Source of the DNA: Deltaproteobacteria bacterium
Lineage (GTDB): Bacteria; Myxococcota_A; Polyangia; Polyangiales; JADJMO01
DNA: 64,000 nucleotides
NCBI GenBank assembly: GCA_025363655.1
Contig: JANYDK010000049.1
Span: 1-64,000, forward strand
Direction: 5' to 3'
Shown here: in pieces, positions 1 to 15,466 of the stretch
Position numbering within the stretch: position 1 is the stretch's first letter
Layout: each line of letters starts with the position of its first letter
Notes under the pieces: generated by a model
Seen by the model: only the letters and a program-made list of their open reading frames with translations
Databases searched by the model: none
What the model was told of the DNA's origin: nothing
Position numbers and translations under genes: made by a program

Positions 1-1
1 C

Positions 2-2758
<2,757 letters not shown>

Positions 2759-2858
2759 TCGAGACGCGCGGGAGGTCACTCGGCCTTCCGCGCACTCTCT
2801 CCCTTCGTACGCAGTTTTTTCTCGTCCGTAGATCTGCAGTCAGCACTGGAGGCCACTC

Positions 2859-7097
<4,239 letters not shown>

Positions 7098-7110
7098 GCC
7101 GTTGCGCTCG

Positions 7111-7153
7111 GACTACCGCCTCTGCACTTCGGTGCGGGGGCGGTCGTCTTTTT
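7111..7153 (+). terminator. Rho-independent terminator after rpoC
   Basis: A 17-base stem (GACTACCGCCTCTGCAC against GTGCGGGGGCGGTCGTC, with wobble or mismatch at three positions) closes on a TTCG tetraloop and runs straight into five T residues. It starts 14 bases past the rpoC stop, which is ideal placement for the end of the rpoBC transcript. Confidence 0.88.
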
Positions 7154-7348
7154 GGCGGACGTCAGCGCGTGCAGTCGTTCACGGGAGGAGCGCGCTCCTT
7201 CTCTTCGCGCTTCGCAAACGTCGCTCTGGCGCGCCTCCGTCACGGCGATGAGACGCGGCTCGCTGCGATTCGAGCGCAATTTGCCGCAGATTCACGTCTC
7301 GCGAAGACGGCTACCCATTTGCAGAAGGATCCGAGCGGAGGCGCCTCG

Positions 7349-8212
7349 ATGCGTACACGCTGGAATGCCGTCGCTTGTGTCTTGTCTCTCTCGCTCTTCG
7401 CGTGCGGAGCCGCAGGGACCACCGAAGGCGGTGATCTCGAGGACGATGCCGGCACCTCGGCGTTCGACGTCGGTGGCGGCGGCGGTGGTGGTGGTGGCGG
7501 CGGCGACGGTGGTCTCGGCCTCGGAGGCGGTAGCGGGCTCGACGTCGGCAGCGGCAGCGACGTTTCGACGGGAACCGACACGCTCAACAAGTGCGGCAAG
7601 ACACTCACCGGCACGCTGCGCGACGTGAAGAAGACGCACGCCGACTTCGAGTACGTCATCTCCGACGATCGGGGCGTGGTCGAGTCGAAGCTCGGGAGCG
7701 ACGGCAAGCCAGTCTTCGCCAGCGGCAGTCATCCGACGATGACCACGAAATTCTCGTTCGATCAGTGGTACCGCGACGTCCCCGGCGAGAACGTCACCAT
7801 CCCGCTCTCGATCACCCTCAAGGACGCCGGCGGCGGCGTCTACACCTACGACAACGAGACGTTCTTCCCCATCGACGGCAAGGGCTTCGGCAACGAAGGC
7901 AACGCGCACAACTTCCACTTCACGTTCGAGCTCCACACCACGTTCCTCTACGGCGGCGGCGAGAAGTTCAAGTTCACCGGCGACGACGATCTCTGGGCCT
8001 TCCTCAACCAGAAACTGGCCATCGATCTCGGCGGCGTTCACGGCGCGGAATCGCAAGAGATCACGCTCGACGCGAGGGCCGCCGAGCTCGGCATCGTCAA
8101 GGGGAGCGTCTACCAACTCGACGTCTTCTCCGCCGAGAGACACACCACCGAGTCGCACTTCCGCATCGACACCACCCTCGACTTCGTCGACTGCGGGGGC
8201 GGGATCAAGTAG
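7349..8212 (+). CDS. Fibro-slime domain lipoprotein
   Basis: Predicted outer-membrane or surface lipoprotein of 287 aa. The chosen ATG gives a short basic N-terminus, a hydrophobic stretch and a lipobox (LFAC, Cys19); a longer frame from 7169 would bury the signal peptide, and GGAG lies about 9 bases before this start. A glycine-rich linker (residues about 40-75) separates the lipid anchor from a C-terminal domain with the fibro-slime/PA14-like signature ([44 protein letters not shown]). That domain is known from Dictyostelium and myxobacterial surface proteins and is thought to bind carbohydrate or matrix. The flippase gene follows within about 12 bases, so co-expression is plausible. The ligand is unknown. 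Confidence 0.85.
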   Translation: MRTRWNAVACVLSLSLFACGAAGTTEGGDLEDDAGTSAFDVGGGGGGGGGGGDGGLGLGGGSGLDVGSGSDVSTGTDTLNKCGKTLTGTLRDVKKTHADFEYVISDDRGVVESKLGSDGKPVFASGSHPTMTTKFSFDQWYRDVPGENVTIPLSITLKDAGGGVYTYDNETFFPIDGKGFGNEGNAHNFHFTFELHTTFLYGGGEKFKFTGDDDLWAFLNQKLAIDLGGVHGAESQEITLDARAAELGIVKGSVYQLDVFSAERHTTESHFRIDTTLDFVDCGGGIK

Positions 8213-8223
8213 CTCTCGTCTCC

Positions 8224-9204
8224 TTGGAGCTTCCTGCGCGATCGACGAAATCAGCCGTTTGGCGCTGGGCGCGGAGGCTCGGGCCGTGGCTCGTGTCGGC
8301 GCTCGTGCTGGTGATGCTTCTGCGGAAGTACCCGCTCGGCGAGATCGTGGGCAACATGCGCGCGGGAAACCCCTACGGCATTTTTCCGATCGCGTTCGCC
8401 TTCAGCGTCCTCCAGATTCTCCTCATCGCGCTCTGGGAGTCGCTCGTCTATCGCTCGCTCGTTCGCGAGGTGCGATGGCGTGATCTCGCGCGCGTGAAGG
8501 CCGGATGCGCGGTCCTCCAGGCCGTCGCCTACGCCGCCAACATGGGCGCGTACGGCGCTTGGATCGCACGCGCGACCGGAATCGGCGTGCGCAACGCGGT
8601 CGCGTTGATCGTCTACTTCAACTTCAGCGATCTCGTCGGGGGGTCGATCGTGCTGACCGCCAGCGTCTGGATCGGCCATGCCGACGTTCATCCGTTTCTT
8701 CGCTACGCGCCGCCGATCGTAGCGGTCGTCGTCTTCCTCGCCTTGACGCTTCCTCGCCGCGTGCCTCTCGATCCGCGCGCCGAGGCCTCCGTCTTCCGTG
8801 TCTTCCTCTCGGTGCCCAGGCTGCCTGGCGCGCTGCAGATGCTGGGGCGCACACTCAACGCGATGACGGTCGGCCTCGCGACGTGGGCTGCGGCGCGCAG
8901 CTTCGGCTTGATCGTGCCCTTGCCGGTGATGATCGTCTACATCCCCGTCGTCATGGTGGTGGGCGCGCTTCCGATCAACATCGCCGGCTTTGGCCCCGTG
9001 CAGGGGGCGTGGCTGCTCTTCTCGCCGTGGGCGCCGGGTCCGAAGATTCTCGCCTTCCAAGTTCTCTGGCAGGTTTCGCTGATGGTCTCGCAGGTGCTGC
9101 GCGGCCTTCCGTTCGTGCGCAGCGTGATGGCGGAGGTGGCCGAGGGAAGGTTGCAGTCGCAGGTGGTGCTCGGTGCTGTCTCGGCGCCGCCGAGCGACGA
9201 CTGA
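8224..9204 (+). CDS. Flippase-like integral membrane protein (lysylphosphatidylglycerol synthase TM / UPF0104 type)
   Basis: Polytopic membrane protein, about 326 aa. The frame shows successive hydrophobic segments starting with PWLVSALVLVMLL and continuing through ALIVYFNFSDLVGGSIVLT, PPIVAVVVFLALTL and VMIVYIPVVMVVGALPINIAGFG. The late motif LPINIAGFGPVQGAW resembles the conserved LPISigGlG...E segment of the YbhN/AglD/MprF-transmembrane family, proteins linked to lipid or polyprenyl-linked sugar translocation. The start is uncertain: the frame is open far upstream over the previous gene, and TTG 8224 is the first plausible codon after that gene's stop. GTG 8293 would cut into the first membrane segment. 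The stop overlaps the ATG of the next gene (TGATG), implying translational coupling. Confidence 0.72.
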   Translation: MELPARSTKSAVWRWARRLGPWLVSALVLVMLLRKYPLGEIVGNMRAGNPYGIFPIAFAFSVLQILLIALWESLVYRSLVREVRWRDLARVKAGCAVLQAVAYAANMGAYGAWIARATGIGVRNAVALIVYFNFSDLVGGSIVLTASVWIGHADVHPFLRYAPPIVAVVVFLALTLPRRVPLDPRAEASVFRVFLSVPRLPGALQMLGRTLNAMTVGLATWAAARSFGLIVPLPVMIVYIPVVMVVGALPINIAGFGPVQGAWLLFSPWAPGPKILAFQVLWQVSLMVSQVLRGLPFVRSVMAEVAEGRLQSQVVLGAVSAPPSDD

Positions 9205-10976
9205 TGCCGCTTGGCTTCGGATGCATGCGCCTCTCGACGGCGGCCGATCGGAACGAGTCGCGTGCGCTCGAGACCCTCGCAATCGCGCTCGCCGCCGGCA
9301 TCGAGCTCTTCGACACCGCTCATGCGTATGGCCTCAGCCACGAAGAAGCCGGGCACAACGAGCGGCTCCTTTCGCGCGCGATCTCGGCGAGCGGTCGCTC
9401 CGACGTTCGCATCGTCACCAAGGTCGGGCTCCGTCGCGCGGGTTCGGGCTATCGACCGGACGGACGCGCGAAGGCCATTTTCGCCGATGCAACGGACGCG
9501 GCGGCCGCGCTACATAGCCACTCTATCGATATCCTCCTCTTGCACGCACCCGATCCGGCCACGTCGCTCGAGACGAGTGTTCGTGCGCTCGCACGCGCGC
9601 AATCCGAAGGCCTCACCCGCGCGATCGGCCTCTCCAACGTCAATCTCGGCCAGCTGCAGGCCGCACTACGCATTGCGCCGATCGCCGCGGTGGAAGTCGC
9701 GCTCGGTGCCTTCGACGATGCGGCCTTGCGCGGTGGGCTGATTCGCTTCTGCGTCGAGCATGGCATCGAAGTCCTCGCGCATTCGCCCCTCGGCGGACCG
9801 ACGCGAGCGATGCGTCTCGCGCGTGACCCACTGCTCGTCGAGCTCGCCCGTACGAGGGGTGATCTGGCCTCGCCGATCGAAGTGGTGCTCGCCTATCTCG
9901 GCGCGCTCTCGCCGCACGTGGTGCCTATTCCGGGAGCGACGCAGAGAGAGACCGCGGTCAGCGTGGTCCGCGCGAGGCAGCTCGTGCTCGACGAGGCGAC
10001 GATGGTGCGCCTCGACGAACGTTTCCCCACGCTCGGCGAGTGGCGAAGGCCGCATGCGCCTGCGTCGCCCCGGCCCGACCGCGATGCGGCCGCTTCGGTG
10101 GTGCTCCTCACCGGCATCAGCGGATCCGGGAAATCACGCGCAGCGAGCGCCTTCGTCGATCGCGGGTACGTGCGCCTCAACCGCGACGAACGTGGCGGTA
10201 CCCTTCGTGGCCTCTCGCGCGCGCTCGACGAACGGCTCGCCGCCGGCTGCGCCCGCATCGTGCTCGACAACACGTACCTGACACGCGCCTCTCGCTACGA
10301 CGTGCTGGCCGTCGCCGCACGCCACGGCGTTCCCGTCCACTGCGTCCACCACGACACGCCATCGTTCGAAGCGCAGGTCAACGTCGTCCTCCGGATGGTC
10401 GCGCGTCGCGGGGCGTTGCTCAGCCCAGAGCAGCTCGAAGATGCACGTCGACTCGAGCCGGATCTCGGCGTCCTGCCCAACGTCCTCCATCGACACCTCC
10501 GCGAGCTCGAGCTGCCGGCGATGGACGAAGGCTTCGCTGCGGTCGACGTCGTGCCCTTCCGTCGCGAGCTCACCGGTGAACGGACGGGCGGCGCGCTCGT
10601 TGCCCTCGATGCGCTGATCGACGCGCGCGAAGCGGGTGATTTCGTTCGCGACGACGCCGCCTCGGTATTGATGAAGTCCCCGGAAGGCGCGCCAATTCTC
10701 GCGCTCGGTTGGCGGCCGGCGCTGCCTTCCGAACGAGTCTCCGCCCTCGAGGAGCAACTTCGCGAGCTCGCGGGGCGCGTCGGCCGAATCGTCGATCTCT
10801 TCGTCTGCACGCACCCGGCAGGACCGCCGACCTGTTGGTGCCGTCCACCTCTGCCTGGCGCGTGGCTCGAGTTCTCCGAGCGCCGCCTCGTCGCTCCGAC
10901 GCGAAGTCGACTGCTCGCCGGTGGCACGGCGCTCACGACGATGGCGCGTGGTCTCGGCTTCGCGACGGACTCCTAG
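9204..10976 (+). CDS. Aldo/keto reductase fused to polynucleotide-kinase-like P-loop domain and degenerate HAD-type tail
   Basis: A 590-residue fusion starting at an ATG that overlaps the previous stop. Residues 1 to about 285 are an aldo/keto reductase with an apparently complete catalytic tetrad (Asp37, Tyr42, Lys73, His114), so a NADPH-dependent carbonyl reductase is likely. Residues about 295-470 are a P-loop kinase of the AAA_33/T4-PNK type, with Walker A GISGSGKS (304-311), the NRDERGG segment and VLDNTYLTR. The last ~95 residues (ILALGWRP..., CTHPAGPPTCWCRPPLPG, LLAGGTALTTMARGLGF) resemble the C-terminal half of a HAD/GmhB-like phosphatase, including its Cys-rich loop. The expected acidic residues of the last HAD motif are replaced and no DxDxT motif is visible. 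The joint role is unknown; nucleic acid or metabolite repair is a guess. Confidence 0.85.
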   Translation: MPLGFGCMRLSTAADRNESRALETLAIALAAGIELFDTAHAYGLSHEEAGHNERLLSRAISASGRSDVRIVTKVGLRRAGSGYRPDGRAKAIFADATDAAAALHSHSIDILLLHAPDPATSLETSVRALARAQSEGLTRAIGLSNVNLGQLQAALRIAPIAAVEVALGAFDDAALRGGLIRFCVEHGIEVLAHSPLGGPTRAMRLARDPLLVELARTRGDLASPIEVVLAYLGALSPHVVPIPGATQRETAVSVVRARQLVLDEATMVRLDERFPTLGEWRRPHAPASPRPDRDAAASVVLLTGISGSGKSRAASAFVDRGYVRLNRDERGGTLRGLSRALDERLAAGCARIVLDNTYLTRASRYDVLAVAARHGVPVHCVHHDTPSFEAQVNVVLRMVARRGALLSPEQLEDARRLEPDLGVLPNVLHRHLRELELPAMDEGFAAVDVVPFRRELTGERTGGALVALDALIDAREAGDFVRDDAASVLMKSPEGAPILALGWRPALPSERVSALEEQLRELAGRVGRIVDLFVCTHPAGPPTCWCRPPLPGAWLEFSERRLVAPTRSRLLAGGTALTTMARGLGFATDS

Positions 10977-10979
10977 CGA

Positions 10980-10992
10980 GCTTGTCGCAAGC
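10980..10992. terminator. Small hairpin between convergent genes
   Basis: GCTTG-TCG-CAAGC, a perfect five-base inverted repeat in the 24-base gap between convergent stops. No T tract follows on either side. It could be a weak bidirectional terminator. Confidence 0.3.
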
Positions 10993-11000
10993 AGCGCGAA

Positions 11001-11657
11001 TCAGCAGCCTGGCGCGCGGCAGATGCCCTTCTTCACGCGTGCTGCCTCTTGCGCCTCGCCCGCCAGCTCGAGCGTGCGCACCGAAGCCGCCCGCGCCTTC
11101 GCCTGATCGTCTGGAGTCTGTGCCAATCGGAGAAGCAGCCGACGCCCGAGCGCGTGGTGGTGCACCTCGTCGGGCCCGATGATCTCGCGATAGAGACGCG
11201 CCGTCTCTTCGTCGCCACTCGCCGCGCAGTGATCGGCGAAGACGTCGTTGCGCACCTGCGCCAGCGCCTCGCGCGTGAATTGCCCCGCGGCGACACGCTC
11301 GACGGTGGTCTCGAGCGACGCGAGATAGTCGAACAGAGGTGAATAACCTTGCGCGATCGGATCGATCTTGCCGACGTCGACACCCATCTTCGCCAATCGC
11401 TCGGCGATCAACTTGTAGTGCTTGGCTTCGTCGCCGCATTGCCGCGCCAGCGCCAACTTCACCTCGACGTCGCGCTCGCGGGTCATCCACAGCGCCGCTT
11501 CTTCCGAGGCCTCGAGCTCGTTCTTCAGCGCCACATGCAGGAGGGCGGCGATGGTGACGTCCGGCCCGAGCTCACCCGCGAGCGAACGCGCGCCGAGCTC
11601 TTGGATGGTGTGCTGCACGCTCGCCGTCAGCTCCTCGACGAACTCTTCCGCGGTCAT
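11001..11657 (-). CDS. Ferritin-like di-iron protein
   Basis: An all-helical protein of 218 aa with the layout of a ferritin-like four-helix bundle. A Glu-rich first helix (NELEASEEAA, residues 47-55) is followed by ExxH at Glu77/His80 (DEAKHY), a further Glu near residue 120 and a second ExxH at Glu164/His167 (DEVHHH). This pattern fits a di-iron carboxylate site. Families with similar spacing include rubrerythrin-like and hydroxylase-like proteins, and I cannot choose between iron storage, oxidase and hydroxylase. The C-terminus ends in CRAPGC. A good ribosome site (GGGGAGAG) precedes the ATG. It lies 36 bases downstream of the TRAP binding protein gene on the same strand, so the two may form an operon. 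Confidence 0.75.
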   Translation of the reverse strand: MTAEEFVEELTASVQHTIQELGARSLAGELGPDVTIAALLHVALKNELEASEEAALWMTRERDVEVKLALARQCGDEAKHYKLIAERLAKMGVDVGKIDPIAQGYSPLFDYLASLETTVERVAAGQFTREALAQVRNDVFADHCAASGDEETARLYREIIGPDEVHHHALGRRLLLRLAQTPDDQAKARAASVRTLELAGEAQEAARVKKGICRAPGC

Positions 11658-11693
11658 GCTCTCTCCCCGTTCATCACGCGTCGTCTCGCCACA

Positions 11694-12719
11694 CTACTGG
11701 TTCTTCAGCGCGACCTTGACGAAGCGGTCGACCAAGTTCGCGTCGAACGTCGACTTGCGGAGGTTCTCGATCGCCGTCTTGAAGACTGGCTTCCATTTCT
11801 CGATGTCGTCGGCGGTCGGCTTGTAGATGGTGACGCCTTGCCTGGCGGTGAAGCGCGCCCACGCGGCCGCGTCTTCGTTGCGGAGCTTCTGCGTGAGACC
11901 GGCGCTCGACGTCGACATCGCCTTGCTGGTGCCGAGCACCGCCGCGCGTCCGTCACCTGGGAGCTTGTCGAGCGCGTCGGTGTTGACGATCAGCGCGCCG
12001 ACCGCGATGCCCGCCGACGAGTCCACGCCATGATCGAACTTCGGCGCCCACTGCAGCATCTCGGCGCCGATCGCCGGCGCGCTGATGCAGTCGATCTTCC
12101 CGTTCTCGAGATTGGGGAGCACCTGCATCAGCTCGAGCGAGACCGGATTTACGCCGCCGATCTGCTTGTAGAGCTCCTTCACCACCGGATCGTCGGCGTA
12201 GACCCACGGTGAGTGCCCCTTCAAGTCGTTCGGCACCTGCACCGCGAAGCCGGCCGAGAGGGTGTGCACCATCCCGATGTCACCCCAGTTGATGAGCGTG
12301 ACCTTCTGGTCGGTGAGGAATTTCTCGAGCTCACCGCCGAGCTCGGCGCGCACCGCATCGAGCGTCTTCCACGAGCGAATGAGCCCCGGCAAGTGCATGA
12401 TCAGCATGCGCTTGTCGTACTTTGCGAGCCCGATCGAAGTGACCGCGGCGCCGTCGAGCTCGCCCGCTTTCATCTTCGAGACCATCGCGATCTCGGTGCC
12501 CTTGCTCGAGCCGTAGAAGAACTCGAGCGACACCGCCTTGTCGGTCTTGCTCTCGACTGCCTTGCGCCACGTCTTGAACGCGTGACCCCACGGCGAGTCG
12601 GCGGCGGCCGCGGTGCCGATGCGCAGCTTCACCGAGTCGGCTCCGGCGAAGGCGGTGAAGATCGAAGCGGCGGTCGCGAGGGCGAAGGCGAAGGCGTGTC
12701 GTGAGCGTGGACTGCGCAT
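11694..12719 (-). CDS. TRAP-type substrate-binding protein, DctP family, orphan
   Basis: Exported solute-binding protein of 341 aa. The N-terminus (MRSPRSRHAFAFALATAASIFTAFAGADS) is a typical cleavable signal peptide. The mature part shows DctP-like features: LRIGTAAAADSPWGHAFKTW, VSLEFFYGSSKGTEIAMVSKMKAGELDGAA, the LKGHSPWVY region where TRAP proteins carry the substrate-binding Arg, and ENGKIDCISAPA. No DctQ or DctM permease gene is nearby, so the transport partner must be elsewhere or the protein works as an orphan sensor or carrier. Upstream on its strand TACACT lies 9 bases before the ATG, so the transcript may have almost no leader. Confidence 0.82.
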   Translation of the reverse strand: MRSPRSRHAFAFALATAASIFTAFAGADSVKLRIGTAAAADSPWGHAFKTWRKAVESKTDKAVSLEFFYGSSKGTEIAMVSKMKAGELDGAAVTSIGLAKYDKRMLIMHLPGLIRSWKTLDAVRAELGGELEKFLTDQKVTLINWGDIGMVHTLSAGFAVQVPNDLKGHSPWVYADDPVVKELYKQIGGVNPVSLELMQVLPNLENGKIDCISAPAIGAEMLQWAPKFDHGVDSSAGIAVGALIVNTDALDKLPGDGRAAVLGTSKAMSTSSAGLTQKLRNEDAAAWARFTARQGVTIYKPTADDIEKWKPVFKTAIENLRKSTFDANLVDRFVKVALKNQ

Positions 12720-12764
12720 GGGTTCCGCAGTGTACCGCAGGGCGATCTTTGCTAGACCGCTCAG

Positions 12765-13109
12765 ATGGAACGGCGTCGGAGCGAACGAACGCAGCTCTAT
12801 TTTCCCGTACAGCTGGACGCCGAGCAGCTCCGCGTGCGCCTCGCGGTGAGCAAGGACATCAGCTCCAAGGGCTGTCTACTCTCGACGCAACATCACTTGA
12901 TGCCGGGTTCGCGCGTCGGCGTGACGTTTCGTGTTCCCGGTGAGACCACCGATCGCCGCGTCGAGGGGACGATCGTCCGCGTCGAGCCCAACATCGACGA
13001 TCCGCGCGGGCTCTGGCCGCTCCGCGTCGCGGTCGAGTTCGATCAAGAGGTGCCCGATCTCGAGGACGCGCTCGTGCAAGCCGACTCGATGCGTCGCATC
13101 CAACGCTGA
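12765..13109 (+). CDS. PilZ domain protein, probable cyclic-di-GMP receptor
   Basis: A single-domain protein of 114 aa. It has both halves of the PilZ nucleotide-binding signature: RRRSER near the N-terminus (Arg4-x3-Arg8) and DISSKG (Asp31-x-Ser33-x2-Gly36), followed by a beta-rich barrel (GSRVGVTFRVP, LRVAVEFDQ). In Myxococcota such stand-alone PilZ proteins act as c-di-GMP effectors in motility, development and polysaccharide export; the partner here is unknown. It is divergent from the TRAP gene with only 45 bases between the starts. TAGACC lies 6 bases before the ATG and there is no Shine-Dalgarno sequence, so a leaderless message is possible. Confidence 0.88.
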   Translation: MERRRSERTQLYFPVQLDAEQLRVRLAVSKDISSKGCLLSTQHHLMPGSRVGVTFRVPGETTDRRVEGTIVRVEPNIDDPRGLWPLRVAVEFDQEVPDLEDALVQADSMRRIQR

Positions 13110-13134
13110 CGTCGGCGCACGCGTCGGTACCCCG

Positions 13135-13719
13135 TCATCGCGTGAGCATGCCGAAGACGAGGCGACCGCCGAACACCTGATGACCGCTGCCGGTCGTCCC
13201 GCCCGTCGACTCGCCGAGGCATGCTTCGATGCCCACCGTCCACTCGTAATCCCTGGTGCGTTCGGGGAAATGCAGCTCGGGCCGGAGGATGCCGACCCAG
13301 TAGTTGGCTGTCTCGAAGCCGGTGAGGACGTTGAGTGAATAGACCTCTCCGTAACCGATGCCGCCGGCGATGGAGAACGAGCGTACGGGCGCGAGGTCGA
13401 CGAGCGCAGCGACGCGTCCTTGGCCGAGCATGACCGCGAGGGTCTCGGTGAATGCTTGCAGATCGAGCGCGAGCACTTCGTGAAGCCGTACGCCGACGCG
13501 TACGTCGAGGCCGGGGCCGAACGAGGTGCCGATCGCGATGCTGCGTTCGTCCTGCCCGAGGCTGAGCTTGTCGACGACGGTGCGCGTGTAGCCGATCGAG
13601 CCGGAAAATCCGAAGCGCAGGCGTGGCATCGGCTCTTCGGCGCGCGCTGCTCTCGAAGCGAACGAGGCCGCGAGCAGCGCTGCCAACGCGAGGCCTGCTG
13701 GTCGCGCTGATCCGGTCAT
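13135..13719 (-). CDS. Small exported, probably beta-barrel-like protein
   Basis: A 194-aa protein with a cleavable signal peptide (MTGSARPAGLALAALLAASFASRAARAEE). The mature part alternates short hydrophobic and polar stretches with many Gly and aromatic residues (LRFGFSGSIGYTRTVV, FSIAGGIGYGEVYS, VFGGRLVFGMLTR) and ends in a hydrophobic strand, as many small outer-membrane barrels do. I recognise no family. Its ATG overlaps the stop of the upstream esterase gene by four bases (ATGA), so the two are translationally coupled and probably act in the same envelope compartment. A much longer frame upstream is the shadow of that esterase. Confidence 0.65.
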   Translation of the reverse strand: MTGSARPAGLALAALLAASFASRAARAEEPMPRLRFGFSGSIGYTRTVVDKLSLGQDERSIAIGTSFGPGLDVRVGVRLHEVLALDLQAFTETLAVMLGQGRVAALVDLAPVRSFSIAGGIGYGEVYSLNVLTGFETANYWVGILRPELHFPERTRDYEWTVGIEACLGESTGGTTGSGHQVFGGRLVFGMLTR

Positions 13720-14858
13720 TTCGTCGCCTCGCGCAAGAACTCGATCGTCGTGCAGCTTCGCTCCGGCTGCTTGGTGGTGAGGAGAGGAAAGCCATGGAGG
13801 CCCCACTTCCCCGCCGGTTCGTAGAGATAGACCGGAACCTTCGCCTTCTTCAGGAGCTTCTCGAAGTTGCGCGACTCGACGATCGGTACCCACTCGTCGG
13901 CCTCGCCGTGGAGGATGAGCGTCGGCGGATCGCTCGCATCGACGTGGGCCATCGGCGACGCGAGGGTCGCCTTCTTCGGCGTCTTCTCGGCGATGGTTCC
14001 GAGGAATTCGGAGATCGCTTCGTTCATCTTCTTTCCGTAGAGCTTCGCCGGCGCGCGGAGGTCGACCGGTCCGTAGTAGTCGACGACGGCGCTGACGTTG
14101 ACGGGCTGATCGGTGATTGGGCACGTCCCGTCGTCGAGCGCGAGCTCGTGCTCGACGCCGACCATCGCCGCCAGGTGCCCGCCCGCCGAAGCGCCGAGCG
14201 CGACGACGCGCTTCGGATCGATGTCGTAGGTCGCGGCGTTGGCGCGGAGCCAGCGAATCGCGCAGCGCACGTCGGAGATTCCCGCGGGAAACTGGTTCGC
14301 AGGGTTGCTGCACAGTCGATAGTCGATGGTCGCCGCGACGTAGCCGATCGACGCGAGGCGTCTCGTGTCCTTCGTGTAGAGCGTGCGCTTGCCGGCGCTC
14401 CAGCCGCCGCCATGGATGATGACCACGAGCGGATGCGGCCCCTTCGTCTTCGGCCAAGCGATGTCGAGCTGAAGGTTCTTCCCGGCGATCGCCGCATAGA
14501 GGACGTCGGTTTGCTCGTTCACCACGCCATCGGCGGGGACGTCGGGTGGATCGCACGAAGCGTCGCCCTTCTTCGGGACGAAGTCGCGATGGACGACGAC
14601 GTCGGCTTCGGTGATCGGCGGCGCCGGGGCCGCGTCGCGCGCGTCGAGCTCGGCGGTGGCGAGCGCATCGCCATCGACGTTCTCGATTGCGTCATCGAAG
14701 ACGTCGATGGGAGCCGCGTCGGCGACGGTGATGTCGCCGTCGCTGGCGATGACGTTGGCGTCGTGGAAGGAGGGGGGAGGGGGCGCGAGCTGCGGCTTCT
14801 CTCCCGCGCAGGCGAGGGTCGTGGCGACGCCGACGATCCAGGGCCAACGGCGCGACAT
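13716..14858 (-). CDS. Lipoprotein alpha/beta-hydrolase (BD-FAE/carboxylesterase-like)
   Basis: An envelope-anchored esterase of about 380 aa. The chosen ATG gives a signal peptide with lipobox (TLAC, Cys17); an upstream in-frame ATG at 14894 is possible but would bury it. After an Asp/Ala/Pro-rich linker (residues 25-85) comes an alpha/beta-hydrolase domain with the oxyanion motif HGGGW (149-153), nucleophile elbow GASAG (Ser224), a likely acid in GEADEWV and a likely histidine in KWGLHGFP. It resembles feruloyl-esterase/acetyl-esterase hydrolases; the natural ester is unknown. It is divergent from rpsL with about 160 bases between the starts and is coupled to a small exported protein downstream. 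Confidence 0.82.
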   Translation of the reverse strand: MSRRWPWIVGVATTLACAGEKPQLAPPPPSFHDANVIASDGDITVADAAPIDVFDDAIENVDGDALATAELDARDAAPAPPITEADVVVHRDFVPKKGDASCDPPDVPADGVVNEQTDVLYAAIAGKNLQLDIAWPKTKGPHPLVVIIHGGGWSAGKRTLYTKDTRRLASIGYVAATIDYRLCSNPANQFPAGISDVRCAIRWLRANAATYDIDPKRVVALGASAGGHLAAMVGVEHELALDDGTCPITDQPVNVSAVVDYYGPVDLRAPAKLYGKKMNEAISEFLGTIAEKTPKKATLASPMAHVDASDPPTLILHGEADEWVPIVESRNFEKLLKKAKVPVYLYEPAGKWGLHGFPLLTTKQPERSCTTIEFLREATK

Positions 14859-14935
14859 CCTCGTATGAGACGCCGTCACCCCGAGGATTGCCATGCCCAA
14901 ATTCCCGAGAAATATGGGCCTCGGTGAGCGGAGGC

Positions 14936-14963
14936 TTGACTTGAAACGCGACCTCACTAGACT
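14936..14963 (+). promoter_or_regulatory. Sigma70-like promoter of the str (rpsL) operon
   Basis: TTGACT at 14936-14941 and TAGACT at 14958-14963, separated by 16 bases. The start codon of rpsL lies 53 bases further on. The region is noticeably less GC-rich than the flanking genes. The same 16-base spacing and a TANNNT -10 element recur upstream of rplV and the TetR gene. Confidence 0.6.
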
Positions 14964-15016
14964 CCGCCGCCCCGGTTCGCCCGGCCCTGTCTTTTGTAAG
15001 AGGACGCACCCGAAAA

Positions 15017-15415
15017 ATGCCGACGATCAACCAGCTGGTCCACACCGGACGCCACGTCATCAAGAACAAGACGGCCTCCCCGGCCCTCAAGTCCTGCCCG
15101 CAAAAGCGCGGCGTGTGCGTTCGCGTCTACACGACCACTCCGAAGAAGCCGAACTCGGCGCTTCGCAAGGTCTGCCGCGTTCGTCTCACGAACGGCATGG
15201 AAGTGACCAGCTACATCCCGGGTGAAGGCCACAACCTTCAAGAGCACTCGGTCGTCCTCATCCGCGGTGGCCGCGTGAAGGACCTCCCCGGCGTTCGCTA
15301 CCACGTCGTCCGTGGCACGCTCGACGCGTCGGGCGCCCAGGGCCCGAGCTCGACCAACAAGGCGAACCGCAATCGCAAGCGCAGCAAGTACGGCGTCAAG
15401 CGTCCCAAGTCTTGA
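15017..15415 (+). CDS. rpsL: 30S ribosomal protein S12
   Basis: S12 of the decoding centre, 132 aa against about 124 in E. coli; the extra residues sit in the C-terminal tail ([19 protein letters not shown]). The decoding-site loops are intact: [12 protein letters not shown] with Lys43, and GRVKDLPG with Lys88, the residues whose mutation gives streptomycin resistance, so the allele looks wild-type. AGAGGA lies about 12 bases upstream of the ATG. First gene of the str cluster. Confidence 0.98.
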   Translation: MPTINQLVHTGRHVIKNKTASPALKSCPQKRGVCVRVYTTTPKKPNSALRKVCRVRLTNGMEVTSYIPGEGHNLQEHSVVLIRGGRVKDLPGVRYHVVRGTLDASGAQGPSSTNKANRNRKRSKYGVKRPKS

Positions 15416-15466
15416 TCGGCTGCTGCACCCCAAGCTCACTTCACTAGTCCGTAAGGAAGAACGAAA

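Noticed and set aside
8505-9203. N-terminal extension of the reductase-kinase fusion over the flippase gene
   Set aside because: The extension is Arg-rich read-through in the wrong frame of the flippase; the reductase fold begins exactly at ATG 9204, which overlaps the flippase stop.
15137-15285. Possible streptomycin-resistance change in S12
   Set aside because: Lys43 and Lys88 and their surrounding loops are wild-type.
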